Below, in pieces: positions 39,190 through 47,428 of a stretch of 64,000 bases of DNA. The notes under the pieces were generated by a model. It worked only from the letters and a program-made list of their open reading frames with translations, did not search any database and was not told where the DNA came from. Within the stretch, counting starts at the first letter, position 1; each line of letters starts with the position of its first letter. The position numbers and the translations under genes are program-made. Source of the DNA: Luteibacter jiangsuensis (GTDB lineage: Bacteria > Pseudomonadota > Gammaproteobacteria > Xanthomonadales > Rhodanobacteraceae); NCBI RefSeq assembly GCF_011742555.1, contig NZ_JAAQQR010000002.1, forward strand, positions 248,001 through 312,000, given 5' to 3'.

Positions 39190-40659
39190 TCAAAGATCCC
39201 GCAAGCTCTCGGCGATGCCGTCCTCGCCGATCATCAGCAGCTTGAGCGTATTGGTGCCGCCGCCCCGGCCGATGTGATCGCCGTGCGTGAGGATCACGCG
39301 GTCGCCCTTGGTGAGCTTGCCCAGCGCGAACAGGTGCTGGAGCGCGGCGCGGGCCGTATGCGCGGGGTCGAGGTTGCTCTGCTCGAAATCCACGGGCTGC
39401 ACGTCGCGCAGTACGAGCATGCGGCGGCGGGCCATGCCCGACGGCGACATCGCGTAGATGGGCACTGCGAAGCGATAGCGGGAAAGCCACTGCGCCGTGG
39501 CGCCGGATTCGGTCAGCGCGACGATGGCGCGGACGCCCACCTGGGCCGCGAGCAGCATGGCGGCCAGGGCGATCGCCTGGTCCGAGCGGTCGAGCGAATG
39601 CGTGTTGGGACGAAGGTCGTCGCGCGGCTCGAACTGGCGCTCCGCACCCAGGCAGATGCGGCGCATGGCTGCCACCGCCTTGTCGGGGTGCGCGCCCGCC
39701 GCGGTTTCCTGGGAGAGCATCACCGCGTCGGTGCCGTCGATCACGGCGTTCGCCACGTCCAGCACTTCGGCTCGGGTGGGAATCGGCGCGGACACCATGG
39801 ACTGGAGCATCTGCGTGGCCGTGATCACCGAGCGGTTGCGCATGACCGACTCGCGGATGATCTTCTTCTGCAGGCCCGGCAGCTCGGCATCGCCGATTTC
39901 CACGCCCAGGTCGCCACGGGCGACCATCACGACGTCCGAGGCGTCGATGATCTCGCCAAGCACGGGGATCGCGTCGGCGCGCTCGATCTTGGAGACGATG
40001 GCGGCGTCGCCGCCGGCCTCGCGCAGCAGGCGCCGTGCTTCATTGAGGTCTGCGGCCGACCGCACGAACGATACGGCCAGGAAGTCGGCGCCCATCTCGG
40101 CGGCCAGCTTGATGTCGTTCCGATCCTTGTCGGAGAGCGCGGACACGCTCAGGCCGCCACCCTGGCGATTGAGGCCCTTGCGGTCGGAAAGGCGGCCGCC
40201 GATGGCGACGCGACAGCGGATCTCGCTGCCCACCACTTCCACCACGGACAGTGCCACCAGGCCGTCGTCGAGGAGAAGGATGTCGCCCGCCGACACGTCC
40301 TTGGGCAGGTCGTAATAGCTCACGCCCACGCGCGTCTGGTTGCCCGGAGGTGCATCGGGGCGGCAGTCGAGCACGAAGCTGTCGCCGGTCATCAGGTCGA
40401 CCGGACCGCCTGCGAATTTCTCGATGCGGATCTTCGGGCCCTGCAGATCGGCCAGGATGCCCACCTCGCGGCCGACGGCGTCGGCGGCCGCTCGCACCGC
40501 GGCGGCGCGGGCACGGTGATCGTCGGGCTGACCGTGCGAAAGGTTCAGGCGAACGATGTCCACCCCCTCTTCGAGGATCTTCTCGAGCATGCCCGGCGCG
40601 TCGGTGGCGGGCCCGAGGGTGGCGACGATCTTGGTGCGGCGTACCTGGATATCGGTCAT
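39190..40659 (-). CDS. pyk: Pyruvate kinase
   Basis: 489 residues. RRTKIVATLGPAT, RLNLSHG, ADLQGPKIR, the active site IVSKIERADA, MVARGDLGVE and ATQMLQSM are pyruvate kinase motifs; the C-terminal allosteric domain covers about 350-489. It makes pyruvate and ATP from phosphoenolpyruvate, feeding the PDH complex encoded 10 kb away. ATG at 40659. Downstream of the S1/P1 nuclease gene by 32 bp, on the same strand, perhaps cotranscribed. Confidence 0.96.
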   Translation of the reverse strand: MTDIQVRRTKIVATLGPATDAPGMLEKILEEGVDIVRLNLSHGQPDDHRARAAAVRAAADAVGREVGILADLQGPKIRIEKFAGGPVDLMTGDSFVLDCRPDAPPGNQTRVGVSYYDLPKDVSAGDILLLDDGLVALSVVEVVGSEIRCRVAIGGRLSDRKGLNRQGGGLSVSALSDKDRNDIKLAAEMGADFLAVSFVRSAADLNEARRLLREAGGDAAIVSKIERADAIPVLGEIIDASDVVMVARGDLGVEIGDAELPGLQKKIIRESVMRNRSVITATQMLQSMVSAPIPTRAEVLDVANAVIDGTDAVMLSQETAAGAHPDKAVAAMRRICLGAERQFEPRDDLRPNTHSLDRSDQAIALAAMLLAAQVGVRAIVALTESGATAQWLSRYRFAVPIYAMSPSGMARRRMLVLRDVQPVDFEQSNLDPAHTARAALQHLFALGKLTKGDRVILTHGDHIGRGGGTNTLKLLMIGEDGIAESLRDL

Positions 40660-40691
40660 CGATGTCTACCTTGTATGGAATGCGGCGCGGA

Positions 40692-41516
40692 TCAGTCCAG
40701 CGTGGAATTGAGCAGGTCGGCGAGGCGCTTGCCAGCCTCCCGCAGGCGCGTTTCCGCGACGGGGAGGTTCTTCGCCACATAGGCATCGTCGATGCGGTGC
40801 CCGTCCGGATAGAACCCACGGCCGGCCACGATCTTGCAGGATTCCTCGGCCCACTGCGCGTACGGGTTGTCGAACGGGGCGATGGGGCGCGGCAGTGTCA
40901 CCTTCCCCTCTGCGGCCAGACGGTCGGCGTAGGCCGGCCATTTCAGGTCGCGGGTGTAGAGCATCTGCGAGTCCCACACGCGATGAAGGTTGGTGCCCTT
41001 GCCGTCGAACTGGACCTGGTATTCGTTGCCGCCCTTGTCGTCGCGATTCCCGGCGTGCAGCGGCTGGTGCACGTCGCCCACGAAATGCACCACGAACTTC
41101 AGTGCCTCGGCGCGTTCCGCGTCGGACTTGTGCCGGTCACGGAGGATGGCCACGTATTTCTCCAGGCCACCGACGACGCAGCGGCCATCAGCGCAGTCAC
41201 GCGGCGGCACGTAGTGGCATTTGTCATCGCGGATATTGACGTAATGCAGCGGCCCGGTGGCCTTGCCCAGGGCCTCCTTGCCCGGCATGTCGCGCAGGCG
41301 GTCGGGCCAGCTCGCGATGTCGGGAAGGGAGTCGGAACCGTCTACCCGAAGCAATCGCGTCACCTCGGCCTTCGCCGCCGGATCGAGTTGCCGCCAGGCC
41401 AGATCGGCCACGATCCGGTGGCCGATATCGCCCCAAGCCTGGACGGTGCTGGCGAGTGCGGGAATGGCCAGGGCCAGCAGGGCCGCGATGCTGCGGCGCT
41501 TCAAAACGGATTTCAT
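40692..41516 (-). CDS. Secreted S1/P1 family zinc nuclease
   Basis: 274 residues. Signal peptide KRRSIAALLALAIPALASTV with cleavage after AQA gives a mature N-terminal tryptophan (residue 28, WGDIGHR), which in this family is itself a zinc ligand. The other ligands are visible: His in GHR, Asp in LPDIASWPD, His in PLHYVN, His/Asp/His in HFVGDVHQPLH and His/Asp in NLHRVWD. So an intact trinuclear zinc site acting on single-stranded nucleic acid (and 3'-nucleotides) outside the cytoplasm. Start at 41516 has only a weak ribosome site. Confidence 0.92.
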   Translation of the reverse strand: MKSVLKRRSIAALLALAIPALASTVQAWGDIGHRIVADLAWRQLDPAAKAEVTRLLRVDGSDSLPDIASWPDRLRDMPGKEALGKATGPLHYVNIRDDKCHYVPPRDCADGRCVVGGLEKYVAILRDRHKSDAERAEALKFVVHFVGDVHQPLHAGNRDDKGGNEYQVQFDGKGTNLHRVWDSQMLYTRDLKWPAYADRLAAEGKVTLPRPIAPFDNPYAQWAEESCKIVAGRGFYPDGHRIDDAYVAKNLPVAETRLREAGKRLADLLNSTLD

Positions 41517-41688
41517 GGGACAGTAAACGTTTCCGGGCGGTGGAACGCTCAAGTGTGCCACAGCCGGGCTGAGACACGGATGACACGTCGCCGCGGCGCA
41601 GCAAGCCGGGCCCCGGGAGCTTCGGCTACCATGGACGTTTGAGACACCCGTCCCCATTTCGTCAGCACATCCCTTCCGGAGGCTTTCC

Positions 41689-42705
41689 ATGACCATCAAG
41701 GTCGCCATCAACGGTTACGGTCGTATCGGTCGCAACATCCTGCGCTCGCTCTACGAAGCGAAGAAGAACGGGCAGGACATCCAGATCGTCGCGGTGAACG
41801 ACCTCGGCAACGCCGAGACGAATGCCCACCTCACCCAGTACGACACCGCTCATGGCCGGTTCCCGGGCGAAGTGTCGGTTGACGGCGGCGACCTGATCGT
41901 CAACGGCGACCGCATCAAGGTGTTCGCCGAGCGCGATCCGTCGAAGCTCCCCTGGGGCGACCACGGCGTGGACGTGGTGATGGAATCCACCGGCTTCTTC
42001 ACCTCGAAGGCGAAGGCCAGTGCGCACATCGCCGGCGGCGCCAAGAAGGTCATCATCTCGGCCCCGGGCGACAAGGACGTGGACGGCACCTTCGTCATGG
42101 GCGTGAACCACGACAAGCTGACCTCGTCGCACCAGGTGATCTCGAACGCCTCGTGCACCACGAACTGCCTCGCGCCGCTCGCCAAGGTGCTGCACGAAAA
42201 GATCGGCATCGTGCACGGCCTGATGACCACCATCCACGCCTACACCAACGACCAGGTGCTCACCGACGTCTACCACTCGGACCTGCGCCGCGCCCGTAGC
42301 GCCACGCACAGCCAGATTCCGACGAAGACGGGTGCCGCCGCCGCTGTGGGCCTCGTGCTGCCGGAACTCAACGGCAAGCTCGACGGCTTCGCCATGCGCG
42401 TGCCGACGATCAACGTGTCCGTGGTCGACCTCACCTTCACGGCGGCGCGCGCCACCACGAAGGAAGAGATCGACGCCGCCATCAACGAAGCCGCGAACGG
42501 CGCGCTCAAGGGCATCCTGTCGGTCAACACGCAGCCGCTGGTGTCCATCGACTTCAACCACAACCCGCATTCGTCCATCTACGACGCCACGCAGACGCGC
42601 GTCATGGAAGGCACGCTGGTGAAGGTGCTGTCCTGGTACGACAACGAATGGGGCTTCTCCAACCGCATGCTCGACATGGCCAAGGCGCTCATGACGGCGA
42701 AGTAA
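41689..42705 (+). CDS. gap: Glyceraldehyde-3-phosphate dehydrogenase, type I
   Basis: 338 residues. [13 protein letters not shown] is the NAD site; catalytic Cys156 lies in SNASCTTNC, with [10 protein letters not shown], the sulfate-site [13 protein letters not shown] and [14 protein letters not shown]-type end. It oxidises glyceraldehyde 3-phosphate. Erythrose-4-phosphate dehydrogenase is a close relative, but the Ala/Thr pattern around the active site and context with pgk, fba and pyk favour GAPDH. CGGAGG six bases before the ATG; strong terminator follows. Confidence 0.95.
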   Translation: MTIKVAINGYGRIGRNILRSLYEAKKNGQDIQIVAVNDLGNAETNAHLTQYDTAHGRFPGEVSVDGGDLIVNGDRIKVFAERDPSKLPWGDHGVDVVMESTGFFTSKAKASAHIAGGAKKVIISAPGDKDVDGTFVMGVNHDKLTSSHQVISNASCTTNCLAPLAKVLHEKIGIVHGLMTTIHAYTNDQVLTDVYHSDLRRARSATHSQIPTKTGAAAAVGLVLPELNGKLDGFAMRVPTINVSVVDLTFTAARATTKEEIDAAINEAANGALKGILSVNTQPLVSIDFNHNPHSSIYDATQTRVMEGTLVKVLSWYDNEWGFSNRMLDMAKALMTAK

Positions 42706-42738
42706 GCCGTCGCGACAACCGAATAGGCACGGCCACCG

Positions 42739-42769
42739 GGGGGCCCGCAGCGATGCGGGCCCCCTTTTT
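42739..42769 (+). terminator. Terminator after gap
   Basis: Stem GGGGGCCCGC / GCGGGCCCCC (10 bp) with a 6-nt loop followed by TTTTTG, 33 bp after the gap stop codon: a textbook Rho-independent terminator. Confidence 0.92.
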
Positions 42770-42787
42770 GCTTCCTGGAGGAGGCAC

Positions 42788-43333
42788 ATGCTTCGTCGAA
42801 CCATCCTCGTCGCCTGCACGGTCTGGCCGGTGGCCATCTCGGCGGCGGCCCATTGCACGACATCCGGCGTGACGCAGGGCGATCTCGTCCAGCAGGGACT
42901 GCTGAATCCATCCGTACCTATCGAACAGCGGCAGAGGCTTGCCGACACGCTGCTCTGCACGGCGCTCGCGGGACACGCGGCGAGCCAGGAACTCGCCGGC
43001 ACGCTTTACTCGCAGGGGCGCTCGCGCCAGGGCAATGTGCTGCCGCGCGACATTCCCCGGGCGCGGCGCCTCCTGACGGCGGCTGCGGACAGCGGACGGC
43101 GCCAGGCCATGCGTGCGCTGGCGGCGTTGGAACTGGCGGACGGGCACGCGCGGGAGGCCGCCCTCTGGTCCCGAGTGGAGGAGGACTTGTTCGGGGGTGT
43201 CCGGGTGGCCTCGTCGGACGCGCATCCAGGCACTGGCATGACCGGCCGGGACATGCAGTTCGAGGCGGAAGTGAACCTCAAGGTTCAAGCCATTTGCGCG
43301 CGGTTGGGCCCGGACTCGCCGGCCGGGCACTGA
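42788..43333 (+). CDS. Secreted protein with Sel1-like helical repeats
   Basis: 181 residues. Signal peptide (RRTILVACTVWPVAISAAAH, cut near 21); the body is alpha-helical with Sel1/TPR-like units (ELAGTLYSQG, IPRARRLLTAAADSGRRQAM, AALELADGHAREAALWSRV), usually protein-interaction surfaces. No known function. GGAGG with good spacing precedes the ATG. Sits alone after the gap terminator and runs tail to tail into the fumarylacetoacetase gene with a 16-bp gap. Confidence 0.7.
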   Translation: MLRRTILVACTVWPVAISAAAHCTTSGVTQGDLVQQGLLNPSVPIEQRQRLADTLLCTALAGHAASQELAGTLYSQGRSRQGNVLPRDIPRARRLLTAAADSGRRQAMRALAALELADGHAREAALWSRVEEDLFGGVRVASSDAHPGTGMTGRDMQFEAEVNLKVQAICARLGPDSPAGH

Positions 43334-43349
43334 GTGCCCGGCGAATCGA

Positions 43350-44330
43350 TCAGGCCTTCGCGATCGTCTGTTCGATGGCGCCGAAGATCGATCGGCCGTG
43401 CGCATCGGTGACGTCGATGCGCACGATGTCGCCGAACGACAGGAACGGCGTGGACGGCTTACCGTCGCGCAGCGTTTCCACCGTGCGCTGCTCGGCCAGG
43501 CACGAGGCGCCCTTCCCCGTGTCTTCGTTGGCGATGGTGCCGGAACCCACCAGGGTGCCGGCCGTAAGCGGACGGGTCTTCGCCACATGGGCCACCAGCT
43601 GCGCGAAGTCGAACTGCATGTCGACCCCGCACTCCGCTTCGCCGAACCAAGCCCCGTTGATCCATGTGCGCATGGGCAGGTGCAGTTTCTCGTCGCGCCA
43701 TGCATCGCCCAGTTCGTCGGGGGTGACAAACACCGGCGACAAGGCGGAACGGGGCTTGGACTGGAGGAAGCCAAACCCCTTGGCCAGCTCGGCCGGGATC
43801 AGGCCACGCAGGGAAACGTCGTTGACCAGACCCACGAGCTGAATGTGGCCGGCCGCCTGTGTGGGCGTGACACCCATCGGCACGTCGTCGGTCACCACCA
43901 GCACCTCGGCCTCGAGATCGATGCCGAATTCCTCGCTGGGCACCACCACGGGATCGCGCGGCCCGAGGAAGCCGGCGCTGGTGGCCTGGTACATCAGCGG
44001 GTCGGTGTAGAACGACGCCGGCACTTCGGCTCCACGCGCCCGGCGCACCCGCTCCACATGGGGAAGGTAGGCGCTGCCGTCGACGAACTCGTAGGCGCGC
44101 GGCAGCGGCGCCGCGAGCTTCGCCACGTCGAGATCGAACGCGTTGTCCGCGCTGCCGCCGTTCAACGCTTCCGACAATGCATTGAGGCGCGGCGCCACCG
44201 CATGCCAGTCGTCGAGCGCGGCCTGCAGCGTCGGAGCGATGCCGGTTGCCTTCACGGCGCGGGCGAGATCGCGGCTGACGACGACGAGCGTGCCGTCGCG
44301 GCCGCCTTCCTTGAGTGACGCGAGTTTCAT
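43350..44330 (-). CDS. Fumarylacetoacetate hydrolase family protein (fumarylacetoacetase)
   Basis: 326 residues, FAH fold. GIDLEAEVLVVTDDVPMG and GSGTIANEDTGKGASCLAE are the metal- and substrate-site motifs (Glu/Glu/Asp). In this operon (hppD-hmgA-this gene) it should cleave fumarylacetoacetate to fumarate and acetoacetate, the last step of tyrosine breakdown. It is shorter than the classic FahA (over 400 residues), so the FAH family assignment is firm and the specific role rests on context. 16 bp after hmgA. Confidence 0.88.
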   Translation of the reverse strand: MKLASLKEGGRDGTLVVVSRDLARAVKATGIAPTLQAALDDWHAVAPRLNALSEALNGGSADNAFDLDVAKLAAPLPRAYEFVDGSAYLPHVERVRRARGAEVPASFYTDPLMYQATSAGFLGPRDPVVVPSEEFGIDLEAEVLVVTDDVPMGVTPTQAAGHIQLVGLVNDVSLRGLIPAELAKGFGFLQSKPRSALSPVFVTPDELGDAWRDEKLHLPMRTWINGAWFGEAECGVDMQFDFAQLVAHVAKTRPLTAGTLVGSGTIANEDTGKGASCLAEQRTVETLRDGKPSTPFLSFGDIVRIDVTDAHGRSIFGAIEQTIAKA

Positions 44331-44346
44331 GCGGTTCCTTGGTCTT

Positions 44347-45657
44347 TCAGTGGGCCGACGGATCGAAGTGCTTTTTCAATCCGCGCCAGCATTCGTAGTA
44401 GTCGCCTTGCAGCGCCTTCGACTCGAGGGCCTGCCGGCTGGGCCGGATGACCTTGCGGGTTTCGAACATGAAGGCCATGGTGCCGACAATATGGTCCGGA
44501 CGCGAGGTGTCGGCGCCCGACGCCTTCTCGAAGCTGGCCGCATCGGGCCCGTGGCCGCTCATGCAATTGTGCAAGCTGGAACCGCCCGGCACGAACCCGC
44601 CCTCCTTGGCATCGTAGGCCCCGTCGATCAGCCCCATGAATTCGCTGGCCACGTTGCGATGAAAATAAGGCGGCCGGAACGTATGTTCGGCCACCAGCCA
44701 GCGCGGCGGGAAGATCACGAAGTCCATGTTCGCCACCCCCGGCGTGTCGCTGGCCGAGGTGAGCACGGTGAAGATCGACGGATCGGGGTGATCGACCGCG
44801 ATCGAACCGATGGTGTTGAATCGGCGCAGGTCGTACTTGTACGGCGCGTAGTTGCCGTGCCAGGCCACGACGTCGAGCGGCGAGTGATCGGTGCGCGCGC
44901 TCCAGAGCGCGCCCTGGAACTTGGCCACGAGGGCGAAGTCGCCATCGACATCCTCATAGGCCGCCACCGGCGTGAGGAAGTCGCGGGGATGCGCCAGCCC
45001 GTTCGCACCGATCGGACCAAGATCCGGCAGGTGCAGCGGCGCGCCGAAGTTCTCGGCGACGTAACCGCGTGCCTCGCCATCGGGCAGTTCCACCAGGAAG
45101 CGAATGCCCCGCGGCACCACCGCGATTTCCAGCGGAGCCACGTCCAGCACGCCCAGTTCGGTGCGGATGCGCAACCGGCCCTGCTGCGGAACGATCAGCA
45201 GTTCGCCGTCGGCGTCGTAGAAGTAGCGCCCCTCCATCGAACGGTTCGCCACATACAGGTGGATGCCTACGCCGGCCTGCTCGGCCGCGCCGCCGTTACC
45301 ACCCATGGTGAGCAGTCCGTCGAGGAAGTCGCACGGTTCGGAGGGTATGGGCAGCGGATTCCAGCGAAGCTGGTTCGGCGTGGCCGGCGCCTCGTCGAAG
45401 CGGTTATGGAACGTGGCATGGTCCATGGCCGCGAAGGGCGAATGCTGCGCGGCCGGGCGAATGCGGTACAGCCAGCTGCGCCGGTTGCGATGGCGCGGCG
45501 CGGTGAACGCGCTGCCCGACAGTTGCTCGGCATAAAGACCCCTCGCCACGCGCTGCGGCGAGTTCTGCCCGACGGGCAGCACGCCTTCCACGGCTTCGGT
45601 AGCGAACTCGTTGCCGAAGCCGGTCTGGTACCCGCGGGTATCGTCGGTGTGGCTCAT
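44347..45657 (-). CDS. hmgA: Homogentisate 1,2-dioxygenase
   Basis: 436 residues. [30 protein letters not shown] and [10 protein letters not shown] are conserved; the iron ligands lie in [12 protein letters not shown] (His, Glu) and SGHGPD (His). It opens homogentisate to maleylacetoacetate with O2 and Fe(II). Middle gene of the leftward tyrosine operon, 15 bp after hppD and 16 bp before the FAH gene, so probably cotranscribed from the hppD promoter. Confidence 0.96.
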   Translation of the reverse strand: MSHTDDTRGYQTGFGNEFATEAVEGVLPVGQNSPQRVARGLYAEQLSGSAFTAPRHRNRRSWLYRIRPAAQHSPFAAMDHATFHNRFDEAPATPNQLRWNPLPIPSEPCDFLDGLLTMGGNGGAAEQAGVGIHLYVANRSMEGRYFYDADGELLIVPQQGRLRIRTELGVLDVAPLEIAVVPRGIRFLVELPDGEARGYVAENFGAPLHLPDLGPIGANGLAHPRDFLTPVAAYEDVDGDFALVAKFQGALWSARTDHSPLDVVAWHGNYAPYKYDLRRFNTIGSIAVDHPDPSIFTVLTSASDTPGVANMDFVIFPPRWLVAEHTFRPPYFHRNVASEFMGLIDGAYDAKEGGFVPGGSSLHNCMSGHGPDAASFEKASGADTSRPDHIVGTMAFMFETRKVIRPSRQALESKALQGDYYECWRGLKKHFDPSAH

Positions 45658-45672
45658 CGTGGCGGCCCGCTA

Positions 45673-46761
45673 TCAGAGGACGCCGCGGCGCATCTGGTCG
45701 CGCTCGATCGACTCGAACAACGCCTTGAAGTTGCCGTTGCCGAAGCCCTCGTTGCCCTTGCGCTGGATGATCTCGAAGAAGATCGGGCCGATGTTGTTCT
45801 GCGTGAAGATCTGCAACAGCAGCTTCTTCTTGGTTTCGTCGTCGGCGTCGATGAGGATCTTGCTGGCCTGCAGGCGCGGCACGTCTTCCCCATGGTCGGG
45901 CACGCGCGCGTCGATCACTTCGTAATAGGTGTCCGGCGTGTCGAGGAAGGCGACGTCCCGCGCACGCATGGCTTCCACCGATTCGTAGATGTTGTCGGTG
46001 AACAGCGCGATGTGCTGGATGCCCTCGCCGTTGTACTCGCGCAGGTATTCGTTGATCTGCGATTTCTCGTCGGACGACTCGTTGAGCGGAATGCGCACCA
46101 GGCCGTCCGGCGCGGTCATGGCTTTGGACACCAGACCCGTCTTCGCGCCCTTGATGTCGAAGTAGCGGATCTCTCGGAAGTTGAACAGGCGCTCGTAGTA
46201 ATCCGACCACTTCTCCATGTTGCCGAAGTGCAGGTTATGGGTCAGGTGGTCGATGAAGGTGAGGCCGAAACCCTTCGGATGGCGATTGACGCCCGGCAGC
46301 CATTCGAACTCGGCATCGTAGACGTCGCCCTTGGCGCCGTAGGTGTCGATCAGGTAAAGCGCCGCGCCACCGATACCTTCGATGGTCGGAACGTCGAGCG
46401 CGAGCGTCTCGGGCCGGAAGGCGACCTTCTGCGCACCATTCGACAGCGCGGTGGCCTGCACCTCGGCAGCCGGACGGTTGAAGCGGATGGCAAAGCCGCA
46501 GGCGCACGGGCCGTGCTTGGCGACGAAGTCGGCCGCGAACGAATCCGGCTCCTCGTTCACAAGGAAATTGCAGTCGCCCTGGCGGTAGAGCGTGATCTTC
46601 TTCGTTTTGTGCTTCGCCACCGCCGTGAAGCCCAACTTCGGAAACAGCGTGTGGAGCATCGCCGGATCGGGCGCGGCGAACTCCACGAACTCGAAACCGT
46701 CGACTCCCTGGGGATTTTCGAAGGTGGTGACCTGCATACCGATATTGGGCTGGGCGCTCAT
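45673..46761 (-). CDS. hppD: 4-Hydroxyphenylpyruvate dioxygenase
   Basis: 362 residues. Two VOC-type halves; iron ligands are visible as His in FIDHLTHNL, His in GIQHIALFT and Glu in FFEIIQRKG, followed by GFGNGNFKALFESIE, the C-terminal helix that gates the site. It converts 4-hydroxyphenylpyruvate to homogentisate. The ATG at 46761 has AGGAG upstream. First gene of the operon; a consensus-like promoter with an embedded dyad lies directly upstream, facing the divergent marR gene. Confidence 0.96.
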   Translation of the reverse strand: MSAQPNIGMQVTTFENPQGVDGFEFVEFAAPDPAMLHTLFPKLGFTAVAKHKTKKITLYRQGDCNFLVNEEPDSFAADFVAKHGPCACGFAIRFNRPAAEVQATALSNGAQKVAFRPETLALDVPTIEGIGGAALYLIDTYGAKGDVYDAEFEWLPGVNRHPKGFGLTFIDHLTHNLHFGNMEKWSDYYERLFNFREIRYFDIKGAKTGLVSKAMTAPDGLVRIPLNESSDEKSQINEYLREYNGEGIQHIALFTDNIYESVEAMRARDVAFLDTPDTYYEVIDARVPDHGEDVPRLQASKILIDADDETKKKLLLQIFTQNNIGPIFFEIIQRKGNEGFGNGNFKALFESIERDQMRRGVL

Positions 46762-46789
46762 GGGCGATACTCCTGGCGACGGGGGCGGC

Positions 46790-46817
46790 TTCACGCCGTA
46801 TAGTCCCGATTTATAGT
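46790..46817 (+). promoter_or_regulatory. Possible promoter of marR
   Basis: TTCACG at 46790-46795 and TATAGT at 46812-46817, 16-bp spacer, about 35 bp before the marR ATG. It overlaps the dyad at 46814-46831, which would let the regulator control itself. Less certain than the hppD promoter. Confidence 0.4.
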
Positions 46818-46838
46818 TTCACCTGTAACCATTTGCAA
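46810..46838 (-). promoter_or_regulatory. Sigma-70 promoter of the hppD-hmgA operon
   Basis: Read on the minus strand: TTGCAA (46838-46833), exactly 17 bp, then TATAAA (46815-46810), about 48 bp upstream of the hppD ATG. Both hexamers are near consensus with ideal spacing. Confidence 0.75.
46814..46831. promoter_or_regulatory. Palindromic operator candidate for the MarR-type regulator
   Basis: An 18-bp imperfect dyad, TAGTTTCACCTGTAACCA, with 12 of 18 positions symmetric (core GTTnCAnnTGnAAC). It fills the spacer of the hppD promoter and overlaps both -10 regions, so a bound dimer would block hppD and marR. Size and symmetry fit MarR-family sites. Confidence 0.6.
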
Positions 46839-46851
46839 GGACCAGTGCAGC

Positions 46852-47301
46852 ATGACCTCCGACGCCGTCCCCGCCCATGCCCCCCTGGAGCTGGAAAACT
46901 TCCTGCCCTACCGGCTCTCGATCCTGTCGAATACGGTAAGCCAGTCGATCGCGGAGGAATACACCGGCCGCTTCGAGCTCAGCATGACGGAATGGCGTGT
47001 CATGGCGGTGCTGGCCCGTTTCGCCGATCTTTCGGCCCGCGAAGTGGCCGAGCGTACCCGCATGGACAAGGTAGCGGTGAGCCGGGCCCTTGCCCGGCTG
47101 GTGGAGGCAGGTCGGGTGGACCGCAGCATCCACGACGGCGACAAGCGCCGGTCGGTGCTCAAGCTGTCCGAGGCCGGCTGGGCCATCCACGACGAAGTGG
47201 CGCCGTTGGCCCGCGAACACGAGCGCGAACTTCTGGCACGCCTGGACGTGGCAGAGCGGGAGCAGCTGAACCGTATTCTGGATAAGCTGCTGGCCCCTTA
47301 A
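46852..47301 (+). CDS. MarR family transcriptional regulator (likely of tyrosine catabolism)
   Basis: 149 residues. Winged-helix core with ELSMTEWRVMAVLARFADLS, the recognition helix region TRMDKVAVSRALARLVEAG and the wing RSIHDGDKRRSVLKLS, flanked by dimer helices. It is read away from hppD with 90 bp between the two start codons and an operator-like dyad between, so it likely represses the hppD-hmgA-FAH operon and itself, released by a tyrosine-pathway metabolite. The ligand is unknown. Ends next to a REP-like repeat. Confidence 0.88.
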   Translation: MTSDAVPAHAPLELENFLPYRLSILSNTVSQSIAEEYTGRFELSMTEWRVMAVLARFADLSAREVAERTRMDKVAVSRALARLVEAGRVDRSIHDGDKRRSVLKLSEAGWAIHDEVAPLAREHERELLARLDVAEREQLNRILDKLLAP

Positions 47302-47320
47302 AACCGCTGCGGAGAGCCAC

Positions 47321-47402
47321 TGTGGGAGCCGCTTCAGCGGCGATCCCGCGGCAGCGGGCAACCTTGCCGCGAGCACCCATCGCCGCTGAAGCGGCTCCCA
47401 CA
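47321..47402. repeat. REP-like inverted repeat R3
   Basis: TGTGGGAGCCGCTTCAGCGG and its exact complement about 60 bp later, with CCCGCGGCAGCGGG inside. Lies between the convergent marR and peptide-transporter genes and may end both transcripts. Confidence 0.88.
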
Positions 47403-47428
47403 CAAGGCCGGCGTCTGGACTGAAGGTC

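Noticed and set aside
44143-46803. 886-codon plus-strand open frame across the tyrosine genes
   Set aside because: It lies opposite fahA-type, hmgA and hppD genes with intact active sites; long antisense frames are expected at this GC content and the translation is Arg/His/Val-rich without motifs.
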